Assembly (NCBI GenBank): GCA_019307165.1 | Contig: JAFDKD010000023.1 | Coordinates: 1-13,621 of the forward strand | DNA length: 13,621 nt | Source: Deltaproteobacteria bacterium | Lineage (GTDB): Bacteria > Desulfobacterota > DSM-4660 > Desulfatiglandales > Desulfatiglandaceae | Direction: 5' to 3' | Part shown: positions 6,901 through 13,529 of the stretch, piece by piece | Position numbering within the stretch: the stretch's first letter is position 1 | Layout: each line of letters opens with the position of its first letter | Program-made: the position numbers and the translations under genes | The notes under the pieces: model-generated | What the model was told of the DNA's origin: nothing | Database searches by the model: none | Seen by the model: the letters and a program-made list of their open reading frames with translations, nothing else

Positions 6901-8069
6901 AAAAACTGCGGGAATTGCTGCTCAGGAAAAAGCTCAAGTCGGAATTGATGGACAGGCGGACCGGAGTGGTCCTGTTGGAGGCCGGCAGCATCATCAAGAC
7001 GGATGACATCGAACGGATTCCCGTGGTGTCCTGGTCCGGAGCGGATGTCAAATTCACCATGGATGATATCGAACGACTTGAGACCGTCATCAGCAGCTAT
7101 GCCACAAAGACGGCCAGAACCACGAAGGTGTTCGAAATCAAAATCGAACGCCTCAGCGTCGGAGATGAATTGGCGCCGGGCGTTATTAAGATGGTGAAGG
7201 TCTATGTGGCTGTAAAAAGAAAGCTCTCCGTGGGCGACAAGATGGCCGGCCGGCATGGCAACAAGGGGGTCCTGTCAAGGATACTTCCCATTGAGGATAT
7301 GCCCTATTTTTCGGACGGCATCCCGGTTGACATCATTCTCAATCCCCTGGGCGTCCCATCGCGAATGAATGTGGGTCAGGTGCTTGAAACCCACCTGGGG
7401 TGGGCTTCCCGTGAATTGGGCAAACAGATAGGGGATATGGTGGACCAACTTAAGGGGGCGGCTCAATTGAAGCGCAAACTCAAGGATCTGTATTCGGGAA
7501 CGGAATACGACAAGTTTTTCGATGACGCCGATCCCGAGGCCCTGGTGGAAACCGCCCGATTGCTGGCTAACGGGGTTCCCATGGCTTCTCCCGTCTTTGA
7601 CGGGGCGGAGGAAGACGAAATAATGGCATACCTCGAAAAAGCCGGTTTGCCCGTGACCGGCCAGACGACCCTTTATGACGGACGAACAGGGGAGCCTTTC
7701 GACGAAGATGTGACCGTCGGCATCATGTACATCCTCAAGCTGCATCACCTTGTCGATGACAAGCTTCACGCCCGTTCCATTGGTCCGTACTCCCTGGTGA
7801 CCCAGCAGCCCTTGGGTGGAAAAGCCCAATTCGGAGGTCAGCGTCTGGGGGAGATGGAGGTGTGGGCCATGGAGGCTTATGGGGCGGCCTATTCATTGCA
7901 GGAGTTTCTCACGGTCAAATCGGACGATGTGGCCGGCAGGACGAGGATGTACGAACGGATTGTCAAGGGCAACAATGTGCTGGAAGCCGGCCTGCCGGAA
8001 TCCTTTAAAGTCCTGGTAAAGGAACTGCAGAGTCTGGGGTTGGATATACAGCTCTTTGAGGACAGTTAA
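3963..8069 (+). CDS. rpoB: DNA-directed RNA polymerase subunit beta
   Basis: The 1368-residue protein is full-length beta, which with beta' forms the RNA polymerase active-centre cleft. Diagnostic segments are the rifampicin-pocket cluster (GTSQLSQFMDQTNP and HKRRLSALGPGGLTRERAG, about 517-550), PIETPEGPNIGLI, NFEDSILISERV (E820/D821, equivalent to E. coli E813/D814) and GDKMAGRHGNKGV (K1093 and K1101, equivalent to K1065/K1073). The C-terminus is the typical LKSLG-type helix (LQSLGLDIQLFED). D524, H534 and S539, equivalents of the main rifampicin-resistance positions, are wild-type. Thr526 replaces the E. coli Asn518, which I regard as natural variation. ATG 3963 follows GAGGAA (3952-3957); ATG 3981 is a weaker alternative. 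rpoC follows after an unusual 224-nt spacer. Confidence 0.99.
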   Translation: MPDGNGMTARPRRSFGKIDKVVDIPSLIDMQKRSYERFLQGDTPADEREDVGLQGAFNSVFPIQDFAGTASLEFVRYGFAEPKYDEDDCLNKGMNYEAPIKLTVRLVVFDTDATNGVKSIRDIKEQDIYFGTIPMMTSRGTFIINGTERVVVSQLHRSPGVFFDHDKGKTHSSGKLLYSARIIPLRGSWLDFEFDPKDLLYARIDRRRKFPVTILIKALGFSARDILEAFYSTEIIGIERDGCWREANVDTLYQKRLTKEIVDPKTGEAIAEKGDKYTKRLNRILQTAGITRIPINLEDVAGHVIVDDLVDPETGEVILQGNLSLTMEVLEAAQEKGIDKVECLVLEAQGVSTTIRDTMLLDKIESSEEAVLDIYRKMRPSSPPTHEVAGNFFNNLFFNLNNYDLSKVGRLKLNYRLGQEIPLEQRTLLKEDIMATVTELIQLKKAEAVVDDIDNLGNRRVRAVGELLKNQYRIGLVRMERAIKERMSLQEVETLMPHDLINSKPVSAVVKEFFGTSQLSQFMDQTNPLSEVTHKRRLSALGPGGLTRERAGFEVRDVHPTHYGRICPIETPEGPNIGLIVSLSTYARVNEFGFIETPYRRVDDKRVTDDIEFLSALDEKKYPIAQANAPLDEKGRFLRDEAAVRIEGEAAKIPVDEVKYMDVSPDQLVSVSASLIPFLEHDDANRALMGSNMQRQAVPLLRAQAPLIGTGLEHVVARDSGISIVAKRSGVVENVDASRIVIRATGETGPDEPEVEIYKLLKYKKSNQNSCYTQKPIVKVGENVAKGQIIADGPASELGELALGQNVMVAFMSWGGYNFEDSILISERVVKEDVYTSIHIEEFEVVSRDTKLGKEEITRDIPNVGEEALGNLDESGIIKIGAEVVAADILVGKITPKGETQLSPEEKLLRAIFGDKAGDVKDTSLRVPPGVQGIVIDAKVFSRRGVDKDQRSMFIESKETARLQKDMEEELDVLTRSAREKLRELLLRKKLKSELMDRRTGVVLLEAGSIIKTDDIERIPVVSWSGADVKFTMDDIERLETVISSYATKTARTTKVFEIKIERLSVGDELAPGVIKMVKVYVAVKRKLSVGDKMAGRHGNKGVLSRILPIEDMPYFSDGIPVDIILNPLGVPSRMNVGQVLETHLGWASRELGKQIGDMVDQLKGAAQLKRKLKDLYSGTEYDKFFDDADPEALVETARLLANGVPMASPVFDGAEEDEIMAYLEKAGLPVTGQTTLYDGRTGEPFDEDVTVGIMYILKLHHLVDDKLHARSIGPYSLVTQQPLGGKAQFGGQRLGEMEVWAMEAYGAAYSLQEFLTVKSDDVAGRTRMYERIVKGNNVLEAGLPESFKVLVKELQSLGLDIQLFEDS

Positions 8070-8146
8070 TGCCCAATCAGAAATGGCTCTTTTTCCGATG
8101 AGCGGCGTTCTCCGCGGGTTTCCACCTGCGACATAAATAAAGGAAC

Positions 8147-8224
8147 AGCTGACCAAGTCAGCTCGCAACACTCAACTGACAACATACAACACACAACTGG
8201 CAACAAACGGCTGACGAAGTCAAC
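8147..8224 (+). repeat. Paired GCTGACNAAGTCA repeat bracketing a heptad array
   Basis: GCTGACCAAGTCA (8148-8160) and GCTGACGAAGTCA (8210-8222) match at 12 of 13 bases, 62 nt apart. Each is also an inverted repeat with a 3-nt loop. The first forms AGCTGAC/GTCAGCT, 7 perfect pairs at 8147-8163; the second forms GCTGAC/GTCAAC with one mismatch at 8210-8224. The two copies directly bracket the CAACNNN array. They may be small mobile or amplified repeat units, or a pair of RNA hairpins in the rpoC leader. Confidence 0.7.
8166..8207 (+). repeat. Six tandem CAACNNN heptads
   Basis: CAAC recurs at 8166, 8173, 8180, 8187, 8194 and 8201, exactly every 7 nt, with the three intervening bases variable (ACT, TGA, ATA, ACA, TGG, AAA). 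The strict period with degenerate filler resembles the short heptanucleotide repeats described in cyanobacteria and seen in spacers of several other phyla. The RNA would be C/A-rich and unstructured. It lies in the untranslated leader of rpoC. Confidence 0.85.
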
Positions 8225-8254
8225 CCTGAACCTTGAACCCTGAACCTTGAACCC
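8224..8254 (+). repeat. Tandem CCYTGAA heptads (about 4.4 copies)
   Basis: CCCTGAA and CCTTGAA alternate four times (8224-8230, 8231-8237, 8238-8244, 8245-8251) and end in CCC, so a 7-nt unit is nested in a perfect 14-nt repeat. It has the same 7-nt period as the CAACNNN array next to it but a different sequence. Low-complexity arrays of this type recur in intergenic DNA of Desulfobacterota to my knowledge. The reverse strand reads as a spurious repeat peptide. Confidence 0.88.
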
Positions 8255-8280
8255 AATAACCCCACCACCACCCAAACCAC

Positions 8281-8288
8281 AAGGAGGG
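8281..8288 (+). promoter_or_regulatory. Strong ribosome-binding site deciding the TTG start of rpoC
   Basis: AAGGAGGG ends 5 nt before TTG 8294 and follows a C-rich stretch that should stay single-stranded. It is the best Shine-Dalgarno in the neighbourhood, and no ATG or GTG in the rpoC frame lies near it, so TTG is taken as the initiator. Confidence 0.85.
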
Positions 8289-8293
8289 TTGCG

Positions 8294-11200
8294 TTGGAAG
8301 AAGTATACAGTTTTTTTACGAGACCGAAAGACCCATCGAGTTTCAATGCGGTCAGGATCGCGTTGGCGTCGCCGGAAAAGATAAGGGAATGGTCCTTCGG
8401 GGAAGTAAAAAAACCCGAGACCATCAACTACCGGACCTTCAAGCCCGAAAGAGACGGCCTTTTCTGCTCAAAGATTTTCGGTCCCATAAAAGACTATGAG
8501 TGCAACTGCGGCAAGTACAAGCGTATGAAGCACAGGGGAATCGTATGCGAAAAATGCGGCGTTGAAGTGATCCAGAGCAAGGTCCGTCGCGAGAGGATGG
8601 GGCATATAGAACTGGCCGCGCCGGTGGCCCACATCTGGTTCCTCAAATGTCTTCCGTCCAAAGTGGGCAATCTCCTGGACCTGACACTGAAAGACCTGGA
8701 GCGGGTGCTCTATTTTGAAAGCTACATCGTCACCGATTCGGGTGACACGCCGTTGGCGGAGGGCACGCTTCTGTCCGACGAGCAGCTCCTTCGCGCGCGG
8801 GAGGACTACGGAGATCAATTCAAGGCGGGTATCGGGGCCGAAGCCGTTCAGGGCATGCTCAAAAAACTGGACCTTGAGGAACTCTCGGCCACTCTTCGGG
8901 CGGACATGATCAGTACCCGTTCGGAGGCAAAACGAAGAAAACTGGCCAAACGCTTGAAAATCATCGATGCCTTCCGGGAATCCAAAAACCACCCCGAGTG
9001 GCTGATCATGGATGTCATTCCCGTTCTGCCCCCGGACCTCAGACCCTTGGTGCCTCTGGACGGGGGCAGATTCGCCACCTCCGACCTGAATGATCTTTAC
9101 CGTCGGGTCATCAACCGCAACAACCGGCTTAAACGGCTCCTGGAACTCAACGCGCCCGACATTATCGTGCGCAATGAAAAACGGATGCTGCAGGAGGCGG
9201 TTGATGTCCTTTTTGACAACGGCAGGCGAGGCCGAGTCGTAACGGGGGCGAATAAGCGACCGTTTAAGTCCTTGAGCGACATGCTTAAGGGCAAACAGGG
9301 ACGGTTCCGTCAGAACCTGCTCGGAAAGCGGGTCGATTACTCGGGCCGTTCGGTGATTGTGGTGGGACCCGACCTGAGGCTGCACCAGTGCGGGCTTCCA
9401 AAGAAGATGGCGCTCGAACTCTTCAAACCCTTTATATACAACAAACTGGACGAGAAAGGGCTGGTCACAACCATCAAGAGCGCAAAAAAAATGGTGGAGC
9501 GCGAAACGCCTGATGTCTGGGACGCTCTGGATGAGGTGGTTAAGGAATACTGCATTATTCTCAACCGGGCGCCCACGCTCCACCGCCTGGGCATGCAGGC
9601 ATTCGAGCCCATTCTCATCGAGGGGAAGGCGATTCAGCTTCACCCCCTGGTATGCACGGCATTCAACGCGGACTTTGACGGGGACCAGATGGCCGTCCAC
9701 GTGCCGCTTTCCATCGAGGCCCAAATCGAAGCCAGGGTCCTGATGATGTCCACCAACAACATTCTTTCCCCGGCCCATGGCGAGCCCATCATCGTGCCGA
9801 GTCAGGATATTGTGCTCGGGATTTATTACATGACGCGCGACAAGGCCCTTTGCAAGGGTGAGGGAAAGACATTCGCCAACGAGAGCGAGGTGAGAATGGC
9901 TTTCGATGCAGGCCAACTGGACCTGCACGCCAGGATTAAGGTTCGCATAGAGGATGAGTTGTGCGAAACCACCACGGGACGCGTGCTCCTCTATGAAGTC
10001 CTGCCCGGCTCGCTGCCCTTTAGCCTGCTCAACCGGGTCATGAACAAGCGGGAACTGCGCCAGCTTATCAATGAATCCTACCGCCGGGCGGGTATCAAGT
10101 CTACGGTCATACTGGCCGACAGATTAAAAGACATCGGATACAAATATGCGACCATTTCGGGCATTTCCATAGCCATGAAAGACATGGTGATCCCTTCCAG
10201 CAAAGGGAAGATCATCGCCAAAGCGGAGAAAGAGGTCAAGCTTATCGAGGACCAATACGTCGGCGGCCTGATTACGGATGGTGAGAAATACAATAAAGTC
10301 GTGGACATCTGGGCCCAGTCGACCGAGCATGTCGCTTCGGAAATGATGAAAGAGATGGCCGTGGAGGTCGTAAAGAAGGGCCGCAAAAAGAAAATGGAGG
10401 TGGGCAGCTTCAACGCCATTTATATGATGTCCGATTCCGGCGCGAGGGGGAGCAAGGACCAGATGCGCCAGCTGGCCGGAATGAGGGGGCTGATGGCCAA
10501 ACCCTCGGGGGAGATCATCGAGACGCCGATTACATCCAATTTTCGTGAAGGCCTGACCGTTCTGCAGTACTTCATTTCCACACACGGCGCCCGCAAGGGG
10601 CTGGCGGATACAGCCTTGAAAACAGCCAACTCGGGGTATCTCACCCGAAGGCTGGTGGATGTGGCGCAGGACGCCATTGTCAATGAAGACGATTGCGGCA
10701 CCATGGACGGCATTTGGGTCGATTCCCTGGTGGAAGGCGGTGAAGTGCTCCAGCGGGTGGGCGACCGGATCCTTGGGCGCAGGACCGTTGAGGGTATTTA
10801 TGATCCCGTAAACGACGATCTCCTCGTCGGGGCCAATGAAGAGATAGACGAAGCAAAGCTTCGAATGATCGAAGATGCGGGTATTGAAAGGGTCAGAATA
10901 CGTTCGGTCCTGACCTGCGAGGCCAGGAGAGGGGTCTGCAAGAAAGGCTACGGCCGCGATCTGGCCCATGGCCATGAGGTGAATATCGGAGAGCCGGTGG
11001 GCATCATCGCCGCCCAATCCATCGGCGAGCCCGGCACCCAGCTGACCATGCGTACGTTTCATATCGGCGGCACGGCCAGTAAACGGGTGGAGCAGTCCAC
11101 CGTTGAACCGAGGAACAGCGGCCGGGTCAAGTTTGACAAGTTGAAGACCGTCGAAACCGATGAGGGCGACCTGATCGCCATGAACAGAAACGGGGAAATC

Positions 11201-12367
11201 GCCATCATGGGCAAGGGTGGGCGTGAGGTCGAGCGCTATCCCATTATATATGGCGCCGTTTTGAAAGTCCGCGAAGGTCAAAAGATAAAGCCCGGCGAAG
11301 TCATGGCGGAGTGGGACCCCTTTACCATTCCCATCATGACGGAAGTGCCCGGAACGGTTAAGTTCGGCGACCTGGTTGAAGGTGACACGATTCAGGAGCG
11401 GCGAGATAAAGTGACCGGAAAGATCAGTCGGGTTATTGTGGAGCCGAAAGATCCCGACATCCGACCCCGTATTTCCATCAAGGACTCGAGCGGCAAGACA
11501 TCCTCCCTGCCCAGCAGCAAGCGGGCGCAGGCTCGATATCACCTGCCGGTGGGGGCCATCATCATGGTGAACGAGGGCGACACCCTGGGCGCGGGCTCGG
11601 TCCTGGCCAAGATCCCCAGAGAGACGACAAAGACAAAGGATATCACCGGCGGCCTCCCCCGGGTGGCGGAACTGTTCGAGGTCCGGAAACCGAAGGAAAC
11701 AGCCATCATCAGCGAGATAGACGGCGTGATCTCCTTTGGTAAATACACCAAAGGCAAGCGTAGAATGATCATTACCCCGGACGTGGGAGACCCTGTGGAA
11801 TATTTCGTCCCGCGGGGCAAGCATGTGAGCGTGCTGGACGGGGACTATGTCAGGGCCGGTGAGGCACTCATGGACGGGTCGGTCGACCCCCACGACATCC
11901 TCCGGATTCGGGGCGTGAAGGAGTTGGCCAAGTATCTGGTAAATGAAGTCCAGGAAGTCTATCGGCTGCAGGGTGTGAAAATCAACGATAAGCACATCGA
12001 GGTCATTGTCCGACAGATGCTGAAACAGGTGGAAGTAACCGATCCGGGGGACTCTAATTTTCTGATCGGCGAACAGGTGGAAAAATGGCGGTTCAGGCGG
12101 ACCAATGAAGACATTGTGGAAAAGGGCGGGACGCCCGCCAATGCCGAACCCCTTCTTCTGGGAATCACCAAGGCATCCCTCAGCACGGACAGCTTCATTT
12201 CAGCGGCATCCTTCCAGGAAACCACCAAGGTCCTGTCCGATGCCAGCGTGGCCGGCAAAACGGATTACCTTAAGGGCTTGAAGGAAAACGTTATTATGGG
12301 GCGATTGATTCCGGCCGGAACGGGGCTTAAGACGTACCGCAGCATCGAAATGGGGATAGCGGAATAA
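8294..12367 (+). CDS. rpoC: DNA-directed RNA polymerase subunit beta' (TTG start; variant second zinc site)
   Basis: The 1357-residue beta' is complete. The N-terminal zinc site has all four ligands (C70, C72, C85, C88). The catalytic loop NADFDGDQMAVH puts the Mg-binding aspartates at D460, D462 and D464, the same numbers as in E. coli. The trigger loop segment LTMRTFHIGG (M919, R920, H923) is followed by a roughly 190-residue insertion before the LPRVAELFEVRKP segment, like the sandwich-barrel insertion of Proteobacteria. The second zinc site should have four cysteines (E. coli C814, C888, C895, C898). Here C801, C875 and C882 are present, but the fourth position is G885 (motif CKKGYGRDLAHG). 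Initiation at TTG 8294 is supported by a strong AAGGAGGG, and the homologous N-terminus EEVYSFFTRPKDP begins right there. No frameshift is seen. Confidence 0.98.
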   Translation: MEEVYSFFTRPKDPSSFNAVRIALASPEKIREWSFGEVKKPETINYRTFKPERDGLFCSKIFGPIKDYECNCGKYKRMKHRGIVCEKCGVEVIQSKVRRERMGHIELAAPVAHIWFLKCLPSKVGNLLDLTLKDLERVLYFESYIVTDSGDTPLAEGTLLSDEQLLRAREDYGDQFKAGIGAEAVQGMLKKLDLEELSATLRADMISTRSEAKRRKLAKRLKIIDAFRESKNHPEWLIMDVIPVLPPDLRPLVPLDGGRFATSDLNDLYRRVINRNNRLKRLLELNAPDIIVRNEKRMLQEAVDVLFDNGRRGRVVTGANKRPFKSLSDMLKGKQGRFRQNLLGKRVDYSGRSVIVVGPDLRLHQCGLPKKMALELFKPFIYNKLDEKGLVTTIKSAKKMVERETPDVWDALDEVVKEYCIILNRAPTLHRLGMQAFEPILIEGKAIQLHPLVCTAFNADFDGDQMAVHVPLSIEAQIEARVLMMSTNNILSPAHGEPIIVPSQDIVLGIYYMTRDKALCKGEGKTFANESEVRMAFDAGQLDLHARIKVRIEDELCETTTGRVLLYEVLPGSLPFSLLNRVMNKRELRQLINESYRRAGIKSTVILADRLKDIGYKYATISGISIAMKDMVIPSSKGKIIAKAEKEVKLIEDQYVGGLITDGEKYNKVVDIWAQSTEHVASEMMKEMAVEVVKKGRKKKMEVGSFNAIYMMSDSGARGSKDQMRQLAGMRGLMAKPSGEIIETPITSNFREGLTVLQYFISTHGARKGLADTALKTANSGYLTRRLVDVAQDAIVNEDDCGTMDGIWVDSLVEGGEVLQRVGDRILGRRTVEGIYDPVNDDLLVGANEEIDEAKLRMIEDAGIERVRIRSVLTCEARRGVCKKGYGRDLAHGHEVNIGEPVGIIAAQSIGEPGTQLTMRTFHIGGTASKRVEQSTVEPRNSGRVKFDKLKTVETDEGDLIAMNRNGEIAIMGKGGREVERYPIIYGAVLKVREGQKIKPGEVMAEWDPFTIPIMTEVPGTVKFGDLVEGDTIQERRDKVTGKISRVIVEPKDPDIRPRISIKDSSGKTSSLPSSKRAQARYHLPVGAIIMVNEGDTLGAGSVLAKIPRETTKTKDITGGLPRVAELFEVRKPKETAIISEIDGVISFGKYTKGKRRMIITPDVGDPVEYFVPRGKHVSVLDGDYVRAGEALMDGSVDPHDILRIRGVKELAKYLVNEVQEVYRLQGVKINDKHIEVIVRQMLKQVEVTDPGDSNFLIGEQVEKWRFRRTNEDIVEKGGTPANAEPLLLGITKASLSTDSFISAASFQETTKVLSDASVAGKTDYLKGLKENVIMGRLIPAGTGLKTYRSIEMGIAE

Positions 12368-12404
12368 TTTTTCATTTGTGTGTGAAAAAATATTGACAAA
12401 TGAA
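12368..12404 (+). promoter_or_regulatory. Two overlapping dyads after rpoC
   Basis: TTTTTCA (12368-12374) can pair with TGAAAAA (12383-12389). Alternatively TTCATTTGT (12371-12379) can pair perfectly over 9 bp with ACAAATGAA (12396-12404). The two structures share bases and exclude each other. The second arm of the longer dyad overlaps the -35 box of the rpsL promoter. It could be a weak terminator for rpoC in RNA or an operator-like dyad in DNA. All pairs but a few are A-T, so RNA stability would be low. Confidence 0.45.
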
Positions 12405-12421
12405 CAGTGGTAAAATATATA
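12393..12421 (+). promoter_or_regulatory. Sigma70-type promoter for rpsL (str operon)
   Basis: A perfect -35 TTGACA (12393-12398), a 17-nt spacer and a -10 TATATA (12416-12421) lie in an A/T-rich stretch just after the rpoC stop. The predicted start of transcription is about 12428, leaving a leader of about 35 nt before rpsL. TATATA matches 4 of 6 consensus bases, while the TATAAA that follows two bases later would need a 19-nt spacer. It is the clearest promoter in the window and allows the str genes to be expressed independently of rpoBC. Confidence 0.8.
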
Positions 12422-12462
12422 AACCCTTTTGCGTGTTTTGTGAAACAGCGTAGGGAGAATGT

Positions 12463-12840
12463 ATGCCGACGATCAACCAACTGGTACGAAAGGGCCGCGT
12501 CAAGCCTAAGAAAAAGGTCAAGACCCCGGCGCTTCAGGGCGCACCCCAAAAAAGGGGCGTTTGCGTCAGGGTGTACACTTCGACACCCAAGAAGCCCAAC
12601 TCCGCACTGAGAAAAGTCGCCAGGGTGAGGCTCACCAACGGGATTGAGGTGACCTCGTATATTCCCGGCATGGGCCATAATCTTCAGGAACACTCCGTGG
12701 TCCTTATTCGGGGCGGTCGAGTGAAGGATTTGCCCGGGGTCAGGTACCACATCATCCGGGGAACCATGGATACCACCGGCGTTGACGATCGTCGGCAGGG
12801 GAGATCCAAATACGGCGCCAAGCGGCCCAAAAAGATATAA
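12463..12840 (+). CDS. rpsL: 30S ribosomal protein S12
   Basis: The 125-residue protein is S12, the decoding-site protein that monitors codon-anticodon geometry. It aligns residue for residue with E. coli S12 through the two conserved loops: TPKKPNSALRK with K43, and GGRVKDLPGVRYH with K88 and D89. D89 corresponds to the aspartate that is methylthiolated in E. coli. Lysines at both positions match the streptomycin-sensitive form. The C-terminus (RSKYGAKRPKKI) is typical. ATG 12463 follows AGGGAG at 12452-12457. It is the first gene after the TTGACA/TATATA promoter and opens the str operon. Confidence 0.99.
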   Translation: MPTINQLVRKGRVKPKKKVKTPALQGAPQKRGVCVRVYTSTPKKPNSALRKVARVRLTNGIEVTSYIPGMGHNLQEHSVVLIRGGRVKDLPGVRYHIIRGTMDTTGVDDRRQGRSKYGAKRPKKI

Positions 12841-12857
12841 AATCGCGGCGCTTGAAA

Positions 12858-12911
12858 CCGGCGGCTATCGGCCTTAATGCGTATTCGTTGTTTGAAGCCA
12901 TGAGTCGCCGG
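12858..12911 (+). promoter_or_regulatory. Long rpsL-rpsG intercistronic hairpin, candidate S7 regulatory site
   Basis: CCGGCGGCT (12858-12866) pairs with AGTCGCCGG (12903-12911) through 9 bp with one G-U. The helix can continue after a bulge as AT/AT and GGC/GCC (12870-12872 with 12897-12899). In E. coli, S7 binds a structured rpsL-rpsG spacer and represses rpsG. The position and size fit such an element, but sequence homology to the E. coli site was not established. The hairpin lies 17 nt after rpsL. Confidence 0.5.
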
Positions 12912-12921
12912 CGTTACGGGT

Positions 12922-12939
12922 AATTCGAGCCGAATTTTT
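12922..12939 (+). promoter_or_regulatory. Short hairpin with T-run before rpsG
   Basis: AATTCG (12922-12927) and CGAATT (12931-12936) pair perfectly around AGC, and a T-run extends from 12935 to 12939. It ends just before the rpsG ribosome-binding site (GGAG, 12946-12949). With only six pairs it is too weak for a confident terminator. An attenuator or initiation-control structure is possible. Confidence 0.35.
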
Positions 12940-12955
12940 ATCATCGGAGAATGTT

Positions 12956-13426
12956 ATGCCTAGGAAACAGGTGGTCACAAAAAGAGAAATTGCGCCGGAT
13001 CCCAAATACAAGAGCGTTCTGGCCGCAAAGTTCATTAATAATCTGATGAAGAAGGGAAAAAAGAGTACCGCCCAAACGATTTTTTATCGGGCTTTCGATA
13101 TTATACGGGAAAAGACCAACCAGGATCCTTTGGATATGTTTCACAAGGCGATCGATAATGCCAAGCCCGTGGTGGAAGTAAAGTCCAGGAGAGTGGGTGG
13201 CTCCACCTATCAGGTCCCCACGGAAGTTAGGCCGGCGCGGAGGCAGGCGCTGGGCATGCGCTGGTTGATCCAGTTTGCCGGGGAACGAGGGGAAAAAACT
13301 ATGGCTGCCAAATTGGCGGGAGAGATTATGGACGCAGCCAACACCCGGGGAGGGGCCATCAAGAAAAAGACGGACACGCATCGGATGGCGGAAGCCAATA
13401 AGGCTTTTGCCCATTACCGGTGGTAA
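12956..13426 (+). CDS. rpsG: 30S ribosomal protein S7
   Basis: This 156-residue protein is S7, a primary 16S rRNA-binding protein that organises the 30S head and lines the E site. It begins MPRKQVVTKREIAPDPKYKS, carries LAAKFINNLMKKGKKSTA, and has the RRVGGSTYQVPTEVRPARRQ segment (about residues 78-97) and RMAEANKAFAHYRW at the C-terminus. The length is standard for the short form of S7. ATG 12956 follows GGAG at 12946-12949. The 115-nt spacer from rpsL contains a hairpin likely to mediate S7 feedback. The next gene is tuf, not fusA, which is unusual for the str operon. Confidence 0.99.
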   Translation: MPRKQVVTKREIAPDPKYKSVLAAKFINNLMKKGKKSTAQTIFYRAFDIIREKTNQDPLDMFHKAIDNAKPVVEVKSRRVGGSTYQVPTEVRPARRQALGMRWLIQFAGERGEKTMAAKLAGEIMDAANTRGGAIKKKTDTHRMAEANKAFAHYRW

Positions 13427-13427
13427 G

Positions 13428-13508
13428 GTACGCCCCAACGCGCGGTGTACAACTGACAGAAAAACATCCAAACGGCATGCTTATATGGTCGGGGACCCTG
13501 ACTGTCAG
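13428..13508 (+). promoter_or_regulatory. Hairpins in the rpsG-tuf spacer
   Basis: GTACGCC (13428-13434) pairs with GGTGTAC (13444-13450) with one G-U, directly after the rpsG stop. CTGACAG (13453-13459) and CTGTCAG (13502-13508) form a perfect 7-bp dyad around 42 nt, which contains a small GGTC/GACC stem. No T-run follows and no convincing promoter is seen, so tuf is probably read from the rpsL transcript, with these structures as possible processing sites. Confidence 0.4.
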
Positions 13509-13529
13509 CCATCTCAAGGAGGATAAGTG

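Noticed and set aside
5706..7256. Long minus-strand open frame inside rpoB (516 codons), with a similar 623-codon one at 10124-11995 inside rpoC
   Set aside because: These are antisense shadows of long conserved genes with strong codon bias, and their translations resemble no family.
8066..8427. Minus-strand open frames across the rpoB-rpoC spacer with peptide repeats such as GSRFRV and CCQLSV
   Set aside because: They are the reverse reading of the heptad arrays, whose 7-nt unit repeats every seven codons in any frame, and they overlap the rpoC start. No ribosome-binding site or protein family supports them.
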